Both the position numbers and the translations under genes were made by a program. A stretch of 64,000 nucleotides of DNA from Gymnogyps californianus. Its lineage: Eukaryota; Chordata; Aves; Accipitriformes; Cathartidae. A model generated the notes under the pieces. The model was not told the origin of the DNA. It did not search any database and worked only from the letters and a program-made list of their open reading frames with translations. The stretch spans positions 5,518,001 to 5,582,000 of the forward strand of contig NC_059479.1 of assembly GCF_018139145.2 (NCBI RefSeq), in the 5' to 3' direction. This document shows positions 1 to 14,100 of this stretch, in pieces; position 1 is the stretch's first letter, and each line of letters opens with the position of its first letter.

Positions 1-3000
1 CTTTAAGCATTACCGTAAAAGTCTGAGCTTAAATTGTATTTTGGTCACAGTTACACTGCCTTGTGCTGTCTATAATTTAGATACTGAAATAATGGAAAAG
101 ACATTGTCTGACTTAAAAAGAATGTTTAAAGTATATGTGATTATATTTATAGCATAATAGGAATAACTACTTCTAAAGCTTAAGGACAGAGGTGTGCCAA
201 TTAAAAAGCTGATCTAACTTTCCATAGCAATGAGAGTATGGATAGGTTTCCTTTAAAAGAATAGTATAGCATATTTAAAGAATAGTATAGAGTATTTAAA
301 TAATAATGTAGAGTATTTAAAGAGATTTAACTTTCCATATCAATGAGAATATGGATAGGTTTCCTTCAAAAGAACGGTATAGAGTATTTAAAAAGCTTTA
401 AAAGGAAGAACTATGTTTTGTGTTGTATTTCTGCAGATGGTTTTATTAGATCGTTAAAAAGTTATATACAAAGGGCAGCATTTCTTACCAAGAAAATGAG
501 ATTTTAAAATAACTCACATTAGTGGTCAGTCCTTGTTATGTATGTTTGAGTTCTAACAGGTGTAATGATTTGTTTTAAAGGAGCCATATCAACCTGTGCT
601 GATTTTTAAGCCTTTGCTGATTGATTTGACTTGTTTGATGTATTATAAATCACACAGCTGTAAAGTCACAGTAAAAATTCCATTAAACTTGTGAGGTAAA
701 AAAAAAAAATCTCCATAAATAAAACAGTACGAAATGCAAGACAGGAGCAAATGTGCTATTTCTTTTCCTTTTTTAAATTTAAATTTAAGTTTACAGCCAA
801 GGCCTTTTTTGTGGGAAGAAAAACAATGGCAACAAAGAAGAATCTACCAGGAGTCTCACTATGTAGGTGTATTTTATTTCCTATACTTGAATTGGAAATG
901 CAACAGTATTTCAGTTTCTTTCACTGCACCTCTATAAAGCTGATTTTTGTTATTTTATTGATCAGAACTGGTATTATTTGTTTTCAAATTAAGACTCTTG
1001 ACCTGGGGAAGCTATTGTTGAAAATACCTAAAAATAGCTAGAAGAGGTGAGGACTTCCAAATATGATCCCTCTTCCTTCTAATACATTAATCCTTGCATT
1101 TCCACAGTCTAGTACCATCTAGTCTGTCTAACCAGTAACTGTGCTGAACCTCACACCAGACTCTGTTTTCTGTATGATTTCTTGTTGCTGTATATTTTGT
1201 CGTGTGAGTTACCCCTTTTCATTTCCACATTTAGGCGGAGTTGATAAATACTGAAGTAATTCTTTACAAGTGACAAAAATTTTGTGATTGAGAGCTCAGA
1301 AAGGAAAAAAACCTAATGTTCTTGATTAAATGTCTCAAAAAGTCGAATGAATTGTTCTAACTTACACAATTTTGTCAGAATTCTTGCCATTTTCTTCCCA
1401 AAAAATAAAACTTAGCCTAAATGTAAGTTAAAATGGTGAATATTGTTAGAATTTACTGTGTTTTCTTTAATTTTTTTCTTTTTTTTTTATAGCCATAAAT
1501 TCAGGATACACTCATATTATTTCATTGTATCTTAGCATCTTCATAGACACAAGGTATAATATTCAAGACACCAGATTTGCATTTTGGATTTTATCATAAC
1601 AGGCAAATACGACAGGGCATATTCTGCTAGTTAGTTAACCTAGACTTTGGTTGTACTGTGGGGCTAAAGGTGACATAGTGGTGTATGTGTGAGATAAGTG
1701 TTAACTGGCTACTAAAACATCTCCTGAAATATCTTAAAGCTAATGACTATCTCTTTCACCTGAGGCTGCATTTTTATAAATAGTAATACTGATGATCCAT
1801 ATGCCTGTTTCCTGTCAGTGAGATGTGGCTGAAGAGCTGCTGATTTTCTCAGGTGTTGAAGAACATATAATACATTGCATTATGCTTTATCTACATTTCA
1901 GTACAGTCACATGGACAGTAATCCTTGGTTGTTCCATACTGCTGTCCTCACCCTGACTCCTGCGACTTGCATTACTGGTGCTCCACTGTTGATGCAGTAG
2001 GTTGTATTCGCCTCAGTCTCTGCCCTGGTCCAGTTTGTTACCATCAGAAGAATGGGGTAATCTCTGAAAAAAGACAACCCAGCTTTTGTTAAGTATTAAG
2101 TGCTGGAAAGTCTGCCTTTGGCGCTGTGATCAGTGAGGTTTATGAGGCAATTAATGCTGTGTTGTCTCCTGAGTTGTCAACAATGAAAATATTCCTATAA
2201 TTATTGCAGGGATGGAATAGATGAAGTTTCCAAACTGTTCAGGCAGATATATAAATATCAGATGCATAATATTTCAAGCAAATAAGTTTAGGAAAGAATA
2301 CATTTCCTATTATATAGATCTTCAGAGGCAAATCCGTAGAATCCTGAAACATATTCATTGGTATATATAGTAGGAACATTGAAATGAGACAAGATACAAA
2401 GATGTCCGATGGACCTGTTCATTGCTGTTCACCACAATAGTAAAGTTGTAAAGAGGTATTCATTCCTCTGGCAAGGCCAGCATTCACTCTCTTCCCTTTC
2501 TGAGTAATCCTCATGCTGAGAGTTGTATGCCAGCAGGTAAACAGGCAGTTTAAATGTACACTGAGCAAGTAAGAGTTGGCATTGGTCTTAGGTGCTACTC
2601 AGTGCGTTACAGCACACAGTTGTGGCACACCATATGAATGGGCGTTAATGAGAAATCAGAGGGGAATACCAAGAGAAGAACATAGTCACAGAATCGTTAT
2701 TTCTGTTCTGAGTCAGAATGGGCTTGTAGAAAATCAACAAATCTAGCTTACAGTTGTATTACCTGCCAGATGGGGATTCCTCTTCAGCTGGTTGGCAGAT
2801 ATATGAAAATGCGCAATTGATTACGTATTTGGATGGTTGCTTTCTGTAGAAGTGCACATGCTGATAGTTTTCGAAATGGTGGATATATAGCTGCCTTTAA
2901 TTAGTGTCAGTCCGAACAAATATAGTGAGTGCCCCAAATATCGCATAACAAATATTGTAGCTCATGAGTATGCGAAGGCAAATATACATAGTCAAGGTGT

Positions 3001-3776
3001 ATTCCAGTTCGCTCCCTTGGCTCTTGATGCACAGAGTTTCTGAAATTTCTCTGTAAAATTCTGTATCACATTTTTCACGGGATCACAACAGAAGGCACAG
3101 AAAGCACCTCCTTTCTCTCCACTGTTGCTTCTCTCTCTTTTTTCCCATTTCCTTGTTTCTTATTTCAAGTACTTTTATGACTGCAAGGAGCACATCTCAT
3201 TAATCTGTTATCAGATTCCCTCTGCTGGTCTGTCATTTCGTCCACAACTTCAGAATCCTGACATCAAGTGCTGTTCTTGACAGGTCGAATATTTGTTCCA
3301 GAAAGAAAACTTGTTTTTATGTTTTTCTTGCATATACAGACACTATTACAATTAAATAGTAAAGGATTTTTTTGGCTGCTTTACTCAAAAGACTGACATT
3401 CCTTTGTTTTACGTATACATACACATTGAGATTATTACAGAAGAAGGAATAGTTGGATAATTCTACCTTTTAACCATTCAAATCTTCTTTGCAGCCACTG
3501 CAACTTTACAAGATGTGGTATTTCAGATACTACAATGTAAGAAAGACCTGTTATTTCATGCATTGGGTCTGAGACCATCTGTTTTTTGCTGAAGAAATTT
3601 TTGTATGTCTTTTGACAGTTAAACTGATAAATAACCAAATGGGAATTGCAAGTAGCAGTGGTAGCAGTGTGAGGTTTGTCATGCCAAGAAATCTCAGAGA
3701 CCACCTGGAATTACTACTGAATGAAAAAAAGAAATATGTTTTATTACTCCTGAGTACCCTTCCTTTAATCACTTTA
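1..3776. other. AT-rich non-coding stretch
   Basis: No frame longer than about 100 codons is present and none has a recognisable domain. Short homopolymer runs occur (for example an A run near 700 and a T run near 1480). Apart from the small tandem duplication at 211-395, listed separately, I see no gene or known repeat. It reads like intron or intergenic sequence. Confidence 0.6.
211..395. repeat. Diverged tandem duplication with internal ~21-base repeats
   Basis: A block of about 70 bases starting at 211 (around the words ctttccatagcaatgaga and tatggataggtttcctt) recurs at 324 with a handful of substitutions, an offset of 113 bases. Between and within the copies, a unit of about 20 bases ending in gtatttaaa is repeated three to four times (near 262, 282, 302 and 375). 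This is seen directly by self-comparison. It looks like replication slippage or a small local duplication. No function is implied. Confidence 0.8.
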
Positions 3777-4043
3777 TCTTTCCTGTACACTGATGTCTAG
3801 CTTCCTTATCTCATGTTCTTCCTGCAGCTTCTTAGAAACACTTCGGTTTGTTCAATGTTCTTCTTTGTTAAAGTCACGGGTTTTGCTCATGTCAGCCACA
3901 AACTGCTGCAAGATTATTGCTCCAAGATTACCATGAGTCTGTACAAACTTCTTGACAGGATTAGTAGGGGCCACTGCTGCTTCAGATAACGAAGATAGTC
4001 TAGACTGGTGAAACTGCGAGCAGTATGGAGGTGTGAGTACTAA
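3777..4043 (-). pseudogene. Possible decayed coding fragment, family not recognised
   Basis: Reading the minus strand from 4043, one frame stays open for 63 codons. It is interrupted by TGA (3852-3854) and continues for 25 more codons to TAA at 3774-3776. The conceptual peptide has a protein-like composition: a central stretch rich in small hydrophobics and glutamine, then a charged Lys/Glu/Arg-rich tail that looks helical. There is no good start codon context and no recognised domain. The opposite strand is also fairly open here, so one of the two readings is probably an antisense shadow. A chance open frame is a real alternative. If it is a pseudogene, the internal TGA could be a decayed CGA codon. 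Confidence 0.22.
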
Positions 4044-4359
4044 TCAGGGAGATGTCAAGATAGCCTATTTATTGTGTGAAAGTAGAGCACAGGAATGGTC
4101 AAAGAGCATACGTGAAAATGTTTTCAGTATGCTTGTTGAAAGGTGGGAGGGAACCACGATACCTGAATTTATTTCAGCTACCTTGGCTGCACGTGTTCGC
4201 TTCAATATACTTTTGCAGTATGAAGACAAGTTAAAAAGTCCTTGGTGCCCACAGCAGTGCTTACTTCTCTATGTGTTGGATAATGACATGTGGGTAGATA
4301 CTCACATGTGTGCCAAAGTAATGCAGGAAGAGAAAATTCTGCATAAAGAATCTCTGTGA

Positions 4360-7300
4360 TGAAATCACGGCCATTGCTGGAATAGCTGCTGCATGTCAGA
4401 GGTATGGTTTGTTGTCTCCAGCAGAGCTGCCTAGTAGCCCAGGGGCTGTTGGCTTTCCAAAGAGGTGTGCAGCATGCAGGAAAACCTTCTGCATTTGCTT
4501 TTCCTGTAGATTGCTGATGCTAGAATAGCCAGAGCTTTAGAAAAGCGAAGCCTGGGTGGGTGAATGCTTCTTGCTGAGCTGAGCAGAGGATGGCAGGCAG
4601 CATTTTCTCTTTGATGTCTGCTGCATTTGACAGAGTTTCCCAGGTGGCTAGGCTTCTTTCAGGATGATGTTCCTGTTAGAAATAGCTAATTTGGGAGACA
4701 TCAAATAGTTCCCAATTTAGCTTATTTTAAAGGAACTCAATATTGAAAGTGAAGCAGATAGCAGTGAGATACTAGTGAGAGCAGCGGGTGGGTAAATGTA
4801 TGTGGGGTGAGTAAGCAAAGGAGACACTTCAGAGTACTAAAAAAAAATCCATTTGCCTTATGCCGATTTGGCTTCAGATACATGTCTTCTGAAAGTGTCA
4901 CTGAAATAAGATTTCCCCACTGTTCTTACATACAAATAGGAGTGTATTTACTTGTCACTCGCATATAAGGAATAAAGTTGAGGCGGCTGAGATCCTTCAT
5001 TCAGACACAGTAAATACAGGTATGAAAACGTCAGTCACAGGACATAACACATGGAGATGTGAAGGAATATAAAGTCCGGTTTTGAGCTAGTGCATGGATG
5101 TGTGCACCTCTCCTGGTTAAAAGAAAGCCCTGAAGACAGGTCCAGTCTCTGAGGGTTTTTTCTCACCTTGTGATACATAGCCTGTATCAGGGCCATGTAT
5201 ACAGTCTTACCTGTAGCCTTCTCCTTTCCTAACATCCTTGAATATTATTCAGACATCTAATTTTAAAATGCCAGCTGGTTACTCTCTGTTTTTTATCCCT
5301 TCCCTCATAATGTAATGGGTTGCCTGTGGTCACAAGACCAATGGTGACTTTGAAAAAATTTGCTTCCAGATCTATGCATCCGATTCACAGCTGGCTCCTT
5401 AGGCAGCCAGAACCAGACTATAGATGACTTGGCCTGGTAGTGGTGTCTTACAGTTGCCCTGTCTTCCCGGTTGCCATTGAATGCTCAAAGAGAGCAGGTC
5501 CCCGTTGCACATGCAGAGTGCAGATGATTTATTCATGCGTCAAGCTGATGCTTTCATAATAAGCCTAATTAGCTGCAGATCTAGCTATTACCTGTATTCT
5601 GCATGAAATTGAGTGCTTGATGCAGTATGAAGGTGCTCTGCACATCCAGCATTTCCAAGAGCTTGGAACGTTTAGCCCATTATACTCTCTATCTTGTATA
5701 TCTCCTTCAAAAAGTTAAACATTCACGGTCTTTAACACATTTGATACTGCAAAATCTGCTTGCTGGACAGATAGCATGTAATCCAAATTTACTGTGACAG
5801 TTGGAAGAAGATCCTCTTACCTTTATTTTGCAGATACTTAACTGTATCTTTTAGTATAACATGAAGATTTGACTTCTGACAAGATTGACACCAAGTTTGA
5901 ATATACTGGAAACACAAAGAGGCTGAACATTGCTGTTTGCACTTAGCAAAGTAGCAGCACAATGCAGTTTATGAAATGTAAAATGTTTTTTTCATTCTGA
6001 ATGTTTTTCATGATTTTTCATATTTTCAACATTACAACTTCCACAAGTAGTTGGAAAATGTTTATTTTCATAGTAGTCAAACATCCAGTATAAGATTATA
6101 ATATCATATCTCTCTGATTACTATTTTGCCTTTTTCCCTTCACTAGAGGATTGTCAAATGGGTGTAGTTGATGATACTTCACAAGCTGACTGAACAAAAA
6201 AAGAGCTAATTCTTTCAGCACTGACAATATTTGCATTATATATGTATATAGTATATAGAAATGAACTTACTTGCAATCTCACCTAGAACTTTGATGGACA
6301 ATCTGGGGCACTGCAATTAAAGAAAAAACTTAATCCAAATACAAATTAGAAGAATCTGATATAGATATGTGTTTGTGCAATCAAAAGGAGGGATTTTTGG
6401 TTTTTTTGCATTTGGTTCACATGTTTGAGGAATGAAATAATATCTTTATAATGTTCTTTAATGGCGGTAATATTGAGATTTTTACCATGACTCTTTCTGC
6501 TGAAATGCTCAGGCCAACAAATTTATTGAGTGCTTTATTCCTTGCTCACACTGGCATCTCTTTGACATAAGCACATCAACTGAATGCATTATACACAGAG
6601 AAAAAACACTTCTCAGTGCTCAAGAATCAATTATTTTTATAGTTGCAGTATCTGTTGCCACACTCAAGAAATGAAACAGAAAAAATTAAACACATGGTAG
6701 GTATTTCCAAGGATACCTTCAGATATCGCTTTCAAGACACAGTCCATCTTTAAATTACTTTTTGAAGAGGTGCTAGAAACACTATCCTTCTCATGTATGA
6801 TGTTCCAAAAGATTTTTCTGGAAAAATATCTGATTAAATTCAAGGTAAGAAATTAGAAGTTGTTTGCTGAACAGTCAGTTATCAAAATCTCTGTCATATA
6901 AACTCCTGTACTGCATTCAGCAGAGTAGAATTTCTAGGTACAGTAGCAATTTGTGAAATAATCAAGGTGCTCTTCAATTACATTCAGACTTCTTTCTTTC
7001 TCTGCAGGGGAATGGCATTTTCATAGGCTATTTTTGCATGCTTTCAGTTTCATAAGGTTGAGACTTGCAGAAAATAAAATACTATTAGTAGCTTATGGCA
7101 GACTTTACACCCTCAAAAAGAAGTGAGATGCAGCACACAGTTCAGATACACTTCTGTATATTAGGTATTTATTAATACCCTCCAGATAAATCTAGTGTTT
7201 TTTTAAATAACATCACTGTTTTAATGTTTAAGGTGTCAGCACAGCTGCTACTCCATAAGTGTGTATTTAATTTTTTTTTTTTTTTTTTTTTCATTTGTGG

Positions 7301-10300
7301 TGTTGTGATCTAGCTGTATTGCATTTAGACCTTGGTCTTCATTTTGGAGGAATCGCTTTATTGCAAAGAGATTTGGCCAGATTTTTTAGCTTGTGTAAAC
7401 TACCATCCCCTTGATTTCCCTGTTTATACTTCATCATTCCCAAGTGATGCCATGGAAATTATATAAGTTCTCCAGAAGAAAGTCTCCCTTTCTCAGTTAC
7501 GTTTATAAGGGAGTGAAAAATGAAGAACACAAATATAGGTTCTACTCTCAAACTTGTAGCTTTGATCTTTTTTCTTTAGGAGGCTTGCTCATGCTTACTG
7601 AAGTCAACTGGTACTTTGTCATTGAATTCAATAATGTGTAATCTTGTTCTTCATTTCTTTTAGAAATTAGGAGTTCTGTTTGTCCTGGAAGTCCCTTTTG
7701 AGAAAGACAATTACTGTCACATCCACTGGCTGATGGAATGGAGTCCAGCTTATTGGATTTATTACTAGTATTGTCAGTTGTAGCTCTGAAGTAAAAAAGG
7801 CACTTAAATGGGCTGGTGAAAGATGCATATACAGACTTGGAATAAAGTAATTTTTTTTTATTATTATTTGTAGCATTTTATTGTATGTGGTTTGCATATT
7901 TTCACAGTCCTTGTTCCGGGAAAACCTCTGTCACAATCAAGTTTTGGCTTCATAAGAGTAGCAGGATTATATCATAATCCTGCCTCCAATTTGTAATCAC
8001 TGTGTTTGACTTCGCACTGTTACAATAACAATAACAAAATGAGCATTAACAAAATCACTTTGACGTGTAACTCCTTTTTCCTGATGTGACATTGTCTCCG
8101 TAGTCCGTGGAGCAGCAGCTTTCAGCTCGGAAAGCACCTGTCTCTGTCAGCTTTTGGTTCTCTCTGTCTCTGTGTTAAACTGTTGTAGTTGATTTGGAGA
8201 GAGGCTGGACAATAGAATGAATGAACAAATATGTAATTGCATTTTAATGGCTTCTTTCCTAAAGGTTCTTTCATACTTGGTTAAATATAGGATCATAAAA
8301 ATATAAAGGTAAATTTTTGCAGTCCAGTCAGCATGTAAATTAAGACTTTCTGGTTGGAGCTATTTAATGTCAGTCTAGGCAATTTGTCCTTTTTCTGACA
8401 TAATTGGCTTGGCTTTGGATAATTACAGATGTAATAAACTGATGAGGAAACCTTCATATTTTTTAGCAATATAATATCTTCACAGGTAAAGTGACCTATA
8501 GATTCTACTCTGCAAATGTGGCTTTAGGTTAGCAGCTGCATTGAGTGGTGCTATTGAAGTCAAACCTGTAAAATAGAGAAGCACAGGAAGACTTTATCAA
8601 AGCAATCTGTAATATTTAAGCAGAATGAAATTAGCTGGGTAAGAATGAGATCAAAGCCTTAAGTGAGGTTCCGAGGGTAAAGAAAAGGCTGCAGTGGTGA
8701 ATAGCGATTACTTGTAGTTAATTTAAACTTACTGAAAGATTTTAAGGATCAAAGTTGGGTCTTTTGAGGAAGGGGATTCATCCAATTTCCTCTACTTATA
8801 TTTTTCCAATATAAATTAATCTTGATATATTTTACTAGCTTCTTACTTTTTTTGGAGGAGCAGGAGCACTTTGACCGCCATCTGCTGAAACTCCAGCTTT
8901 TGTTTATTGAAAACACACGGGAGTTTCTCTGTTGCTGTCTCTGGGTTTTGAGCCCTAGGGGCTGGCTCTGGTCCTGCCCCTCAACCGGACACAGTAGCAC
9001 AGGTCAGTGCTCTGCTGGGGAGGAGAAATGATTCTTCTGCAAAGCTGTCTTGGGTCCAGTCAAATGTGGGTGCTCACGGTTTATATGTGCCCTTATAGGC
9101 ATCCCTTTGGTGCCCAGATGAAGTCAGGAAAAAGATTTCCTGTATGTAGTTTATGAAATTGAAATTCTTTTACAAATAAAATTACATTCTATAAATTATT
9201 TGTTGAGGTACGTTTTCATTGTGTGTGGTTTCTCAAAACGCAGGCCGAACAAATAAAGTCATCCACTGCAGCACTGTTTGTAATTTAGGGCAGCAGAGAG
9301 AAGCTGCCTGTATCTCAGCTCAGAATATGCAGTGAAAAACACTTTTCAGCATATTTCTTACTTATAGAAGCGTAAAGCTATTTGATCTTTTGAGTATGCA
9401 GCATGGCCAAAAATTTTAATATTGTATTCTTAGGTAATTCCATGAAAGTGCTGTTTAACAAGCACATGTTGTCAAGTTTTTGTTTTCTGTTTGGCTTTTA
9501 ATGCTTCAAAAAGTGATTGTAGCCATTGTGTTTATTATATTTTTAAAACTGTTTGTGTAATAGTGATAGCAACAGGTCTTAAACAATTTGTCTGCTACTA
9601 ATTGGATAATCTATGTGAAGAAAGCACATTTTAATGAGTGTGTGATAAATATAGTTCCTTATTTGAAACGTAATAGCTAATAATACACCTTCGACTCTAG
9701 TAGGTTGTTTTACAATTAATTATGGCTGCCCATACTCCATTCAGTTACTATGCTTCAGTGGTAAATCTGTAATGAAACATGAATGCAATATTTGGCAAAT
9801 AAAGCATTTTAACATGATGGCAATATCCCTTTAGGATAACCTTTCAAATTCTACTTTCTTACCTAACTTTGTCATCTGTGAAGGTATCCCATCAGATAAT
9901 GTTGTCCAATGACTTCTTTATCTTTTCTGCAAGTGTCAAAAGCCTCCAAAAATATTTCCTTTTTTATTTTACGTTAGTGTTTGGCAGCTGTGGCAATACT
10001 AGTATATAATACTAGTATATAGCTGAATGGCATTTTAAATCAAATGTATTACAAATTGCCTGTTCTAAGTAATAAAATTAGTAACTGTAGCAAAATAATA
10101 AAGAAAAGATTAGTCAGGTATTGCATGGGAATAAAAAGTCTCTTGGAAGTTATGTTTCAAGGGGTATTTAGCAGTAATTTTGCTTTCCTTAAAAATGTAC
10201 TCTGATAATTAAACATATATGTTACAATTTTAACAAAAAATACTATTTAGAAAAATGTTCACCCCGGACAGCTCTAGTAGGATTTTTGCTGGTAGTCAAA

Positions 10301-10573
10301 TATCCCTCCACTTAGTACAAGTTAGGAAGTATGGAATATGTTACGTTCCTTTATATACTTGTATGAATATGAAATCCAGAAAGAGAGCTTAAAGTAAGAA
10401 TAGATTTTGTTAAAGGTTATAATCATTTTATATACTTGGTGGATTGGTTTTAGGCTCAGACTCTCATGATGAGATTTCACCTGGTTCACTTCACTGTGAA
10501 GTGCTGGTGAAAGCGGGGACTCCCCTCTTTTCTCTGAATCTATCTGCACACTTCAGCTGGATGCAGTGATCTC
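4360..10573. other. AT-rich non-coding stretch
   Basis: No supported gene. It holds simple runs (a pure T run at 7271-7292) and a more GC-rich patch at about 8860-9060, where a 69-codon plus-strand frame (8822-9031) crosses a CAG|GTCAGT donor-like site near 9002. That frame is too short and lacks a convincing acceptor. I see no known transposable element in this stretch. Confidence 0.55.
7271..7292. repeat. Poly(T) run, 22 bases
   Basis: An uninterrupted T run. It may be a retroposon A-tail on the minus strand, but the flanks do not resemble CR1 or any element I recognise, so simple slippage is the more likely origin. Confidence 0.85.
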
Positions 10574-11175
10574 TTAGTGATCAGGGTGATTCCGTTTATG
10601 ATCAAAAAGGGAATATGAAACAAGCCATATGAGAAATGCTTCTTCCTTCAGCTCAGGTTGCTGAAGCAACTCTCTTTGCAATTTAACCGTCATAGTTCCA
10701 ACCCAAGGGAAAGGTGCAAGATCACTCCTTCGACAGTAGTTTGCTGCAGACAGTGATCATCCTGAGTGGTCACCCTGTATCTGCTGTCCTCTGGGGGCTC
10801 TCCTAATGCTAAGGACAAGGGCCTGAATGCGGCCCACCCGCCTGCACTGTTAGCAGGTTTGTATTCCACACGCTTGACAAAGTTGTCCATACCGCAAGGC
10901 TTCCACTCTTCTGGCTAAACCTTTAGGTAGCGTGAAGCGTTAATGTTGTTGATCTCAATAAAACTGTCTCCAGTTTGAACCAGGTAAGAATTTGGCACTC
11001 TGAGTTTGGAATTTTCATACTTAAAAGCCTTCCTACAGCCTTGCTAGTACCTGCTGCTGTCACCAACGTTTACAGACACACTTCGTCTTGCTGTTCTGTG
11101 ACAAGCTGAAGAAAAGCAGAGTTGCAATTCGGTTGATCTCCTGAGAACAAAGATGGGCATATTGGGGATTTTCTT
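10574..11175 (-). pseudogene. Possible decayed coding sequence, unrecognised
   Basis: On the minus strand one frame runs from 11175 to a TGA at 10690-10692. That is about 162 codons with only two internal stops, both TAG (11044-11046 and 10915-10917). The last open piece is 73 codons. A second frame overlaps the end: its ATG shares bases with the terminal TGA and continues 39 codons to TAA at 10574-10576. The sequence is richer in GC and CpG than its surroundings. The conceptual peptide looks globular, with mixed charge and scattered Trp, Gly and Cys. I recognise no family and see no poly(A) tail that would prove a retrocopy. Stop-poor frames of this length can arise by chance in 64 kb, so this stays a candidate. 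Confidence 0.3.
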
Positions 11176-14100
11176 TCATTCAGATCATATTATGAGCACG
11201 ATTTATATCCCTCAGTTTTGAAATGGCAATCTTTTTAAACAATCTTCCAAATCATGACACCTCTTCTGATGACATCCTGTATACAAAAGCATACTTGCTA
11301 GATCTACTGACTAGAAATGTGTGTGAAAATATCTTTTCAACTTGGCTTTTCTTACCTCTTTAATTTTTAAATATTATAGCTCTTAAACTGTGTTTTTTAT
11401 CCCCTAAAGTGAATGGCAAAGCTTCAGTACAACATTGGTATAAGGATTATGAAAGTCTTAGCTCTGAAATCTTTTTAGTCTAACCTTAATTTTCTTCTTC
11501 CTTTAAATCTGAACCATGTTTAAAATTTTATCCTTAATTATGAAAATCACAATTGTTATATCTTCAATTCATGAGCTTCTTCCACTTACTAGTAATTACG
11601 GCCTGGGGGAATAAAAACTTGCTAGTTTCTTTAAGACTGAAATAGAAAGCTGGGAGTTCGTAAAATACTCTGTTCTTTCTCGATTAATACTTGACTGCTA
11701 GCAGTGGTGTACCACCTTCTGTTTGGTCCATGAGGCTCCTAGTCATTGTCAAAAAACAAGTCATGGTTTTTAAGCTTATGCAACTGAATTGCTCCATAAG
11801 AATTGTGCTAAAATACTTCATCCCTCATACATTAGTCCAGCTATTCAGCTGCGTACAGTGATCTTCACAAGGAATTTTTCAAACCTGCTTCTGGTAAACA
11901 TGTAAAATGTGTAATCCTGCACTTACCTACTAATAATCTAAATGTCACATAGTTCATCCCACTGTTTAATAAAAAGAATCTACACTACATATTCATATGA
12001 AAGACTGGGATAATGTGAGTGTATATAGTTAGCCTAAACCCACTGGTACCTTCTTGCGCTGTGTTATGGGAGGTTTAGATTCTGGAAGGGATGCAGGGAG
12101 TTACATCTCTGAGTTGATGATATTTGATGTCTTTAAAGACATGAAAGTGTGCATCTCCACAGAAGACTTTTTGATGATACTACAATATTGCTTGAAGAGA
12201 TTTAAATTCCAAAACTACTGTCACTTGAAAGTGACTTATTATCTCTATATCTAGTTTCAATGAAAAGACACATGGCATAACATATACTTAATCTTATTTG
12301 GAGGTTATCTAAAGGACAATATGCACAGGTTGATGAAAAATAAAAGTTCAGTGGATACAAACACTTTTCACTATCAGTTTGTTGCAGAATGTGTCTACCT
12401 GCAGGTCTTTGATTACCAGATGAGTAAGGGAGAAGAGCTTAAAAGCATAACTTCTCACAGGGCCAGCAGATCACTAACTCACTGCTCAGTCAGATAAAGA
12501 GAGCATGCCTGATCAGGGAAAACAACATTTGCATCTCAAAGAAGGAATAAAATAATAAACATATTTCATTTATTTGGATACATTTCATAACTATTTCTTA
12601 CAGCAATTAAAAATAAACATCTTTGGGATGTGAGAACAAGGGAGGGGGGGATGTGTTAAATCTGCTCAGCTCCTTTAAAAACTCAAAACGGAGATTAACT
12701 CTAAAAGCTAACAGACTCCATTTTCAAATGGGCTTCTCTGACTAAAGAAACCTGAGGAAGACAGAGTCCCCGAGGAGGTTTTGTCAGGAAGGCATCTAAA
12801 GCAAGTCAGCTGGACACAGGAAAAGAGAGGCCTTTAAGATATAATCCTTGTTTGATAGGTTAAGTGTGGTTTCTCTGTCATTTCTTCTTCTTGCAGCTAT
12901 GTGAAACAGTAATGTGTATTTTGGATGGTGCATAAAGTACTTCTATTTTCAATTTACTTTTAAGCAAGTTTATGTTAAAGTTAAGTATAAGGTTTTCCTG
13001 GTCAACATCAAACTGTCCACCAAAGGGTGTAATCTGTAAATCAGGGTACTGAAATCTGAATAAATATTCAGCTCTCATTAATGCTTTACTCTGCGATATT
13101 TAAAGAGTAATGGTGTGTAGCCCCCTAGAAATTTCATAGGCCATTTAGTGATGTGGTTTTGAGGTGTGGAAGAAATGTCGTCTAGCGAGCAGTTTTAACT
13201 AGAATGGGTCTCTGGAAAGCAAAAAGGTACTAATAGCTGCAGTCAGCAAGGTATCATGATGTTCTTCCAGATCTAAGGGTATGGTTGAGTAGGAAATTTA
13301 ATATCCATGAACACTAAAATATGATACAAAAATCTGGAGACCCATGGCAAGAATTTCCCAAGTGGTTTTTGGCTTGTGAACAGAGTACATTTTAAATAGT
13401 GTTCTGTGCACACGCTGGTGTTTGGAAAGATGTGTTCCATGAAAACAAATAAGATTCCTTCAGTTTGAAAATGCCAGAGTATTTACTTGCTAAATAAAAT
13501 ATAAAGAAAGCTGTAAATATGCTTCATTACAACACAGCCTGGTCTTTAGAGGATTTTGAATAGCTGTTGTGCACAGTGGAAGACAAATTAATCTCTCTGA
13601 ATCTCTCTCAGCTGAAACATTCTAATGTTAACTAACGGTTTCTAGTGATCAAAGTGATTTAGTTAAATTATTTATTTGCATATGCATTTAAGAGTTTTTA
13701 TTGTTGTAGCTCAAGGGAAGAGAAGGGAAGGGGGAAGAAGAAGAAGAAGAAGGTCTTAAGATAATTACCTGAGATTTAAGAGCAGCTGGCCCTGCCTTGT
13801 CCTACTTTCAAAGCTAGATCAGGCGTCTTTGGCTGTCTAAGGTCTCCCAGTTGCCACATGGTCTTTGCTATGGCTTCTCACAATTAGAATTGCAGTCATA
13901 TCTGCCCTTTCTCCTTTTAACTAGTAATCAAAATTATCAAGAATAGATATTTTCCATCCATTAAAAAATATGCTGTGTTGTATTCCACTCTAGTCAAAAT
14001 GTTTGCTTAAAAGGTAAATCTCTGTTTTCCTGCAGAGTCTATTGCAGTTGTATTTTATTGTCTCTTTTCTGTTGTTCCCTGTATTGATCTCTTTAATAGG

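Noticed and set aside
1925..2080. Cysteine-rich plus frame and an open minus frame with splice-like ends
   Set aside because: All readings are near 50 codons and mutually exclusive, with no recognised domain. Typical of chance.
2690..2720. cacagaatc word resembling a CR1 3' end
   Set aside because: The following bases do not match CR1. Chance resemblance.
7660..7780. Open stretch after a strong acceptor (ttcatttcttttag)
   Set aside because: Reads for about 36 codons, then stops, with no usable donor.
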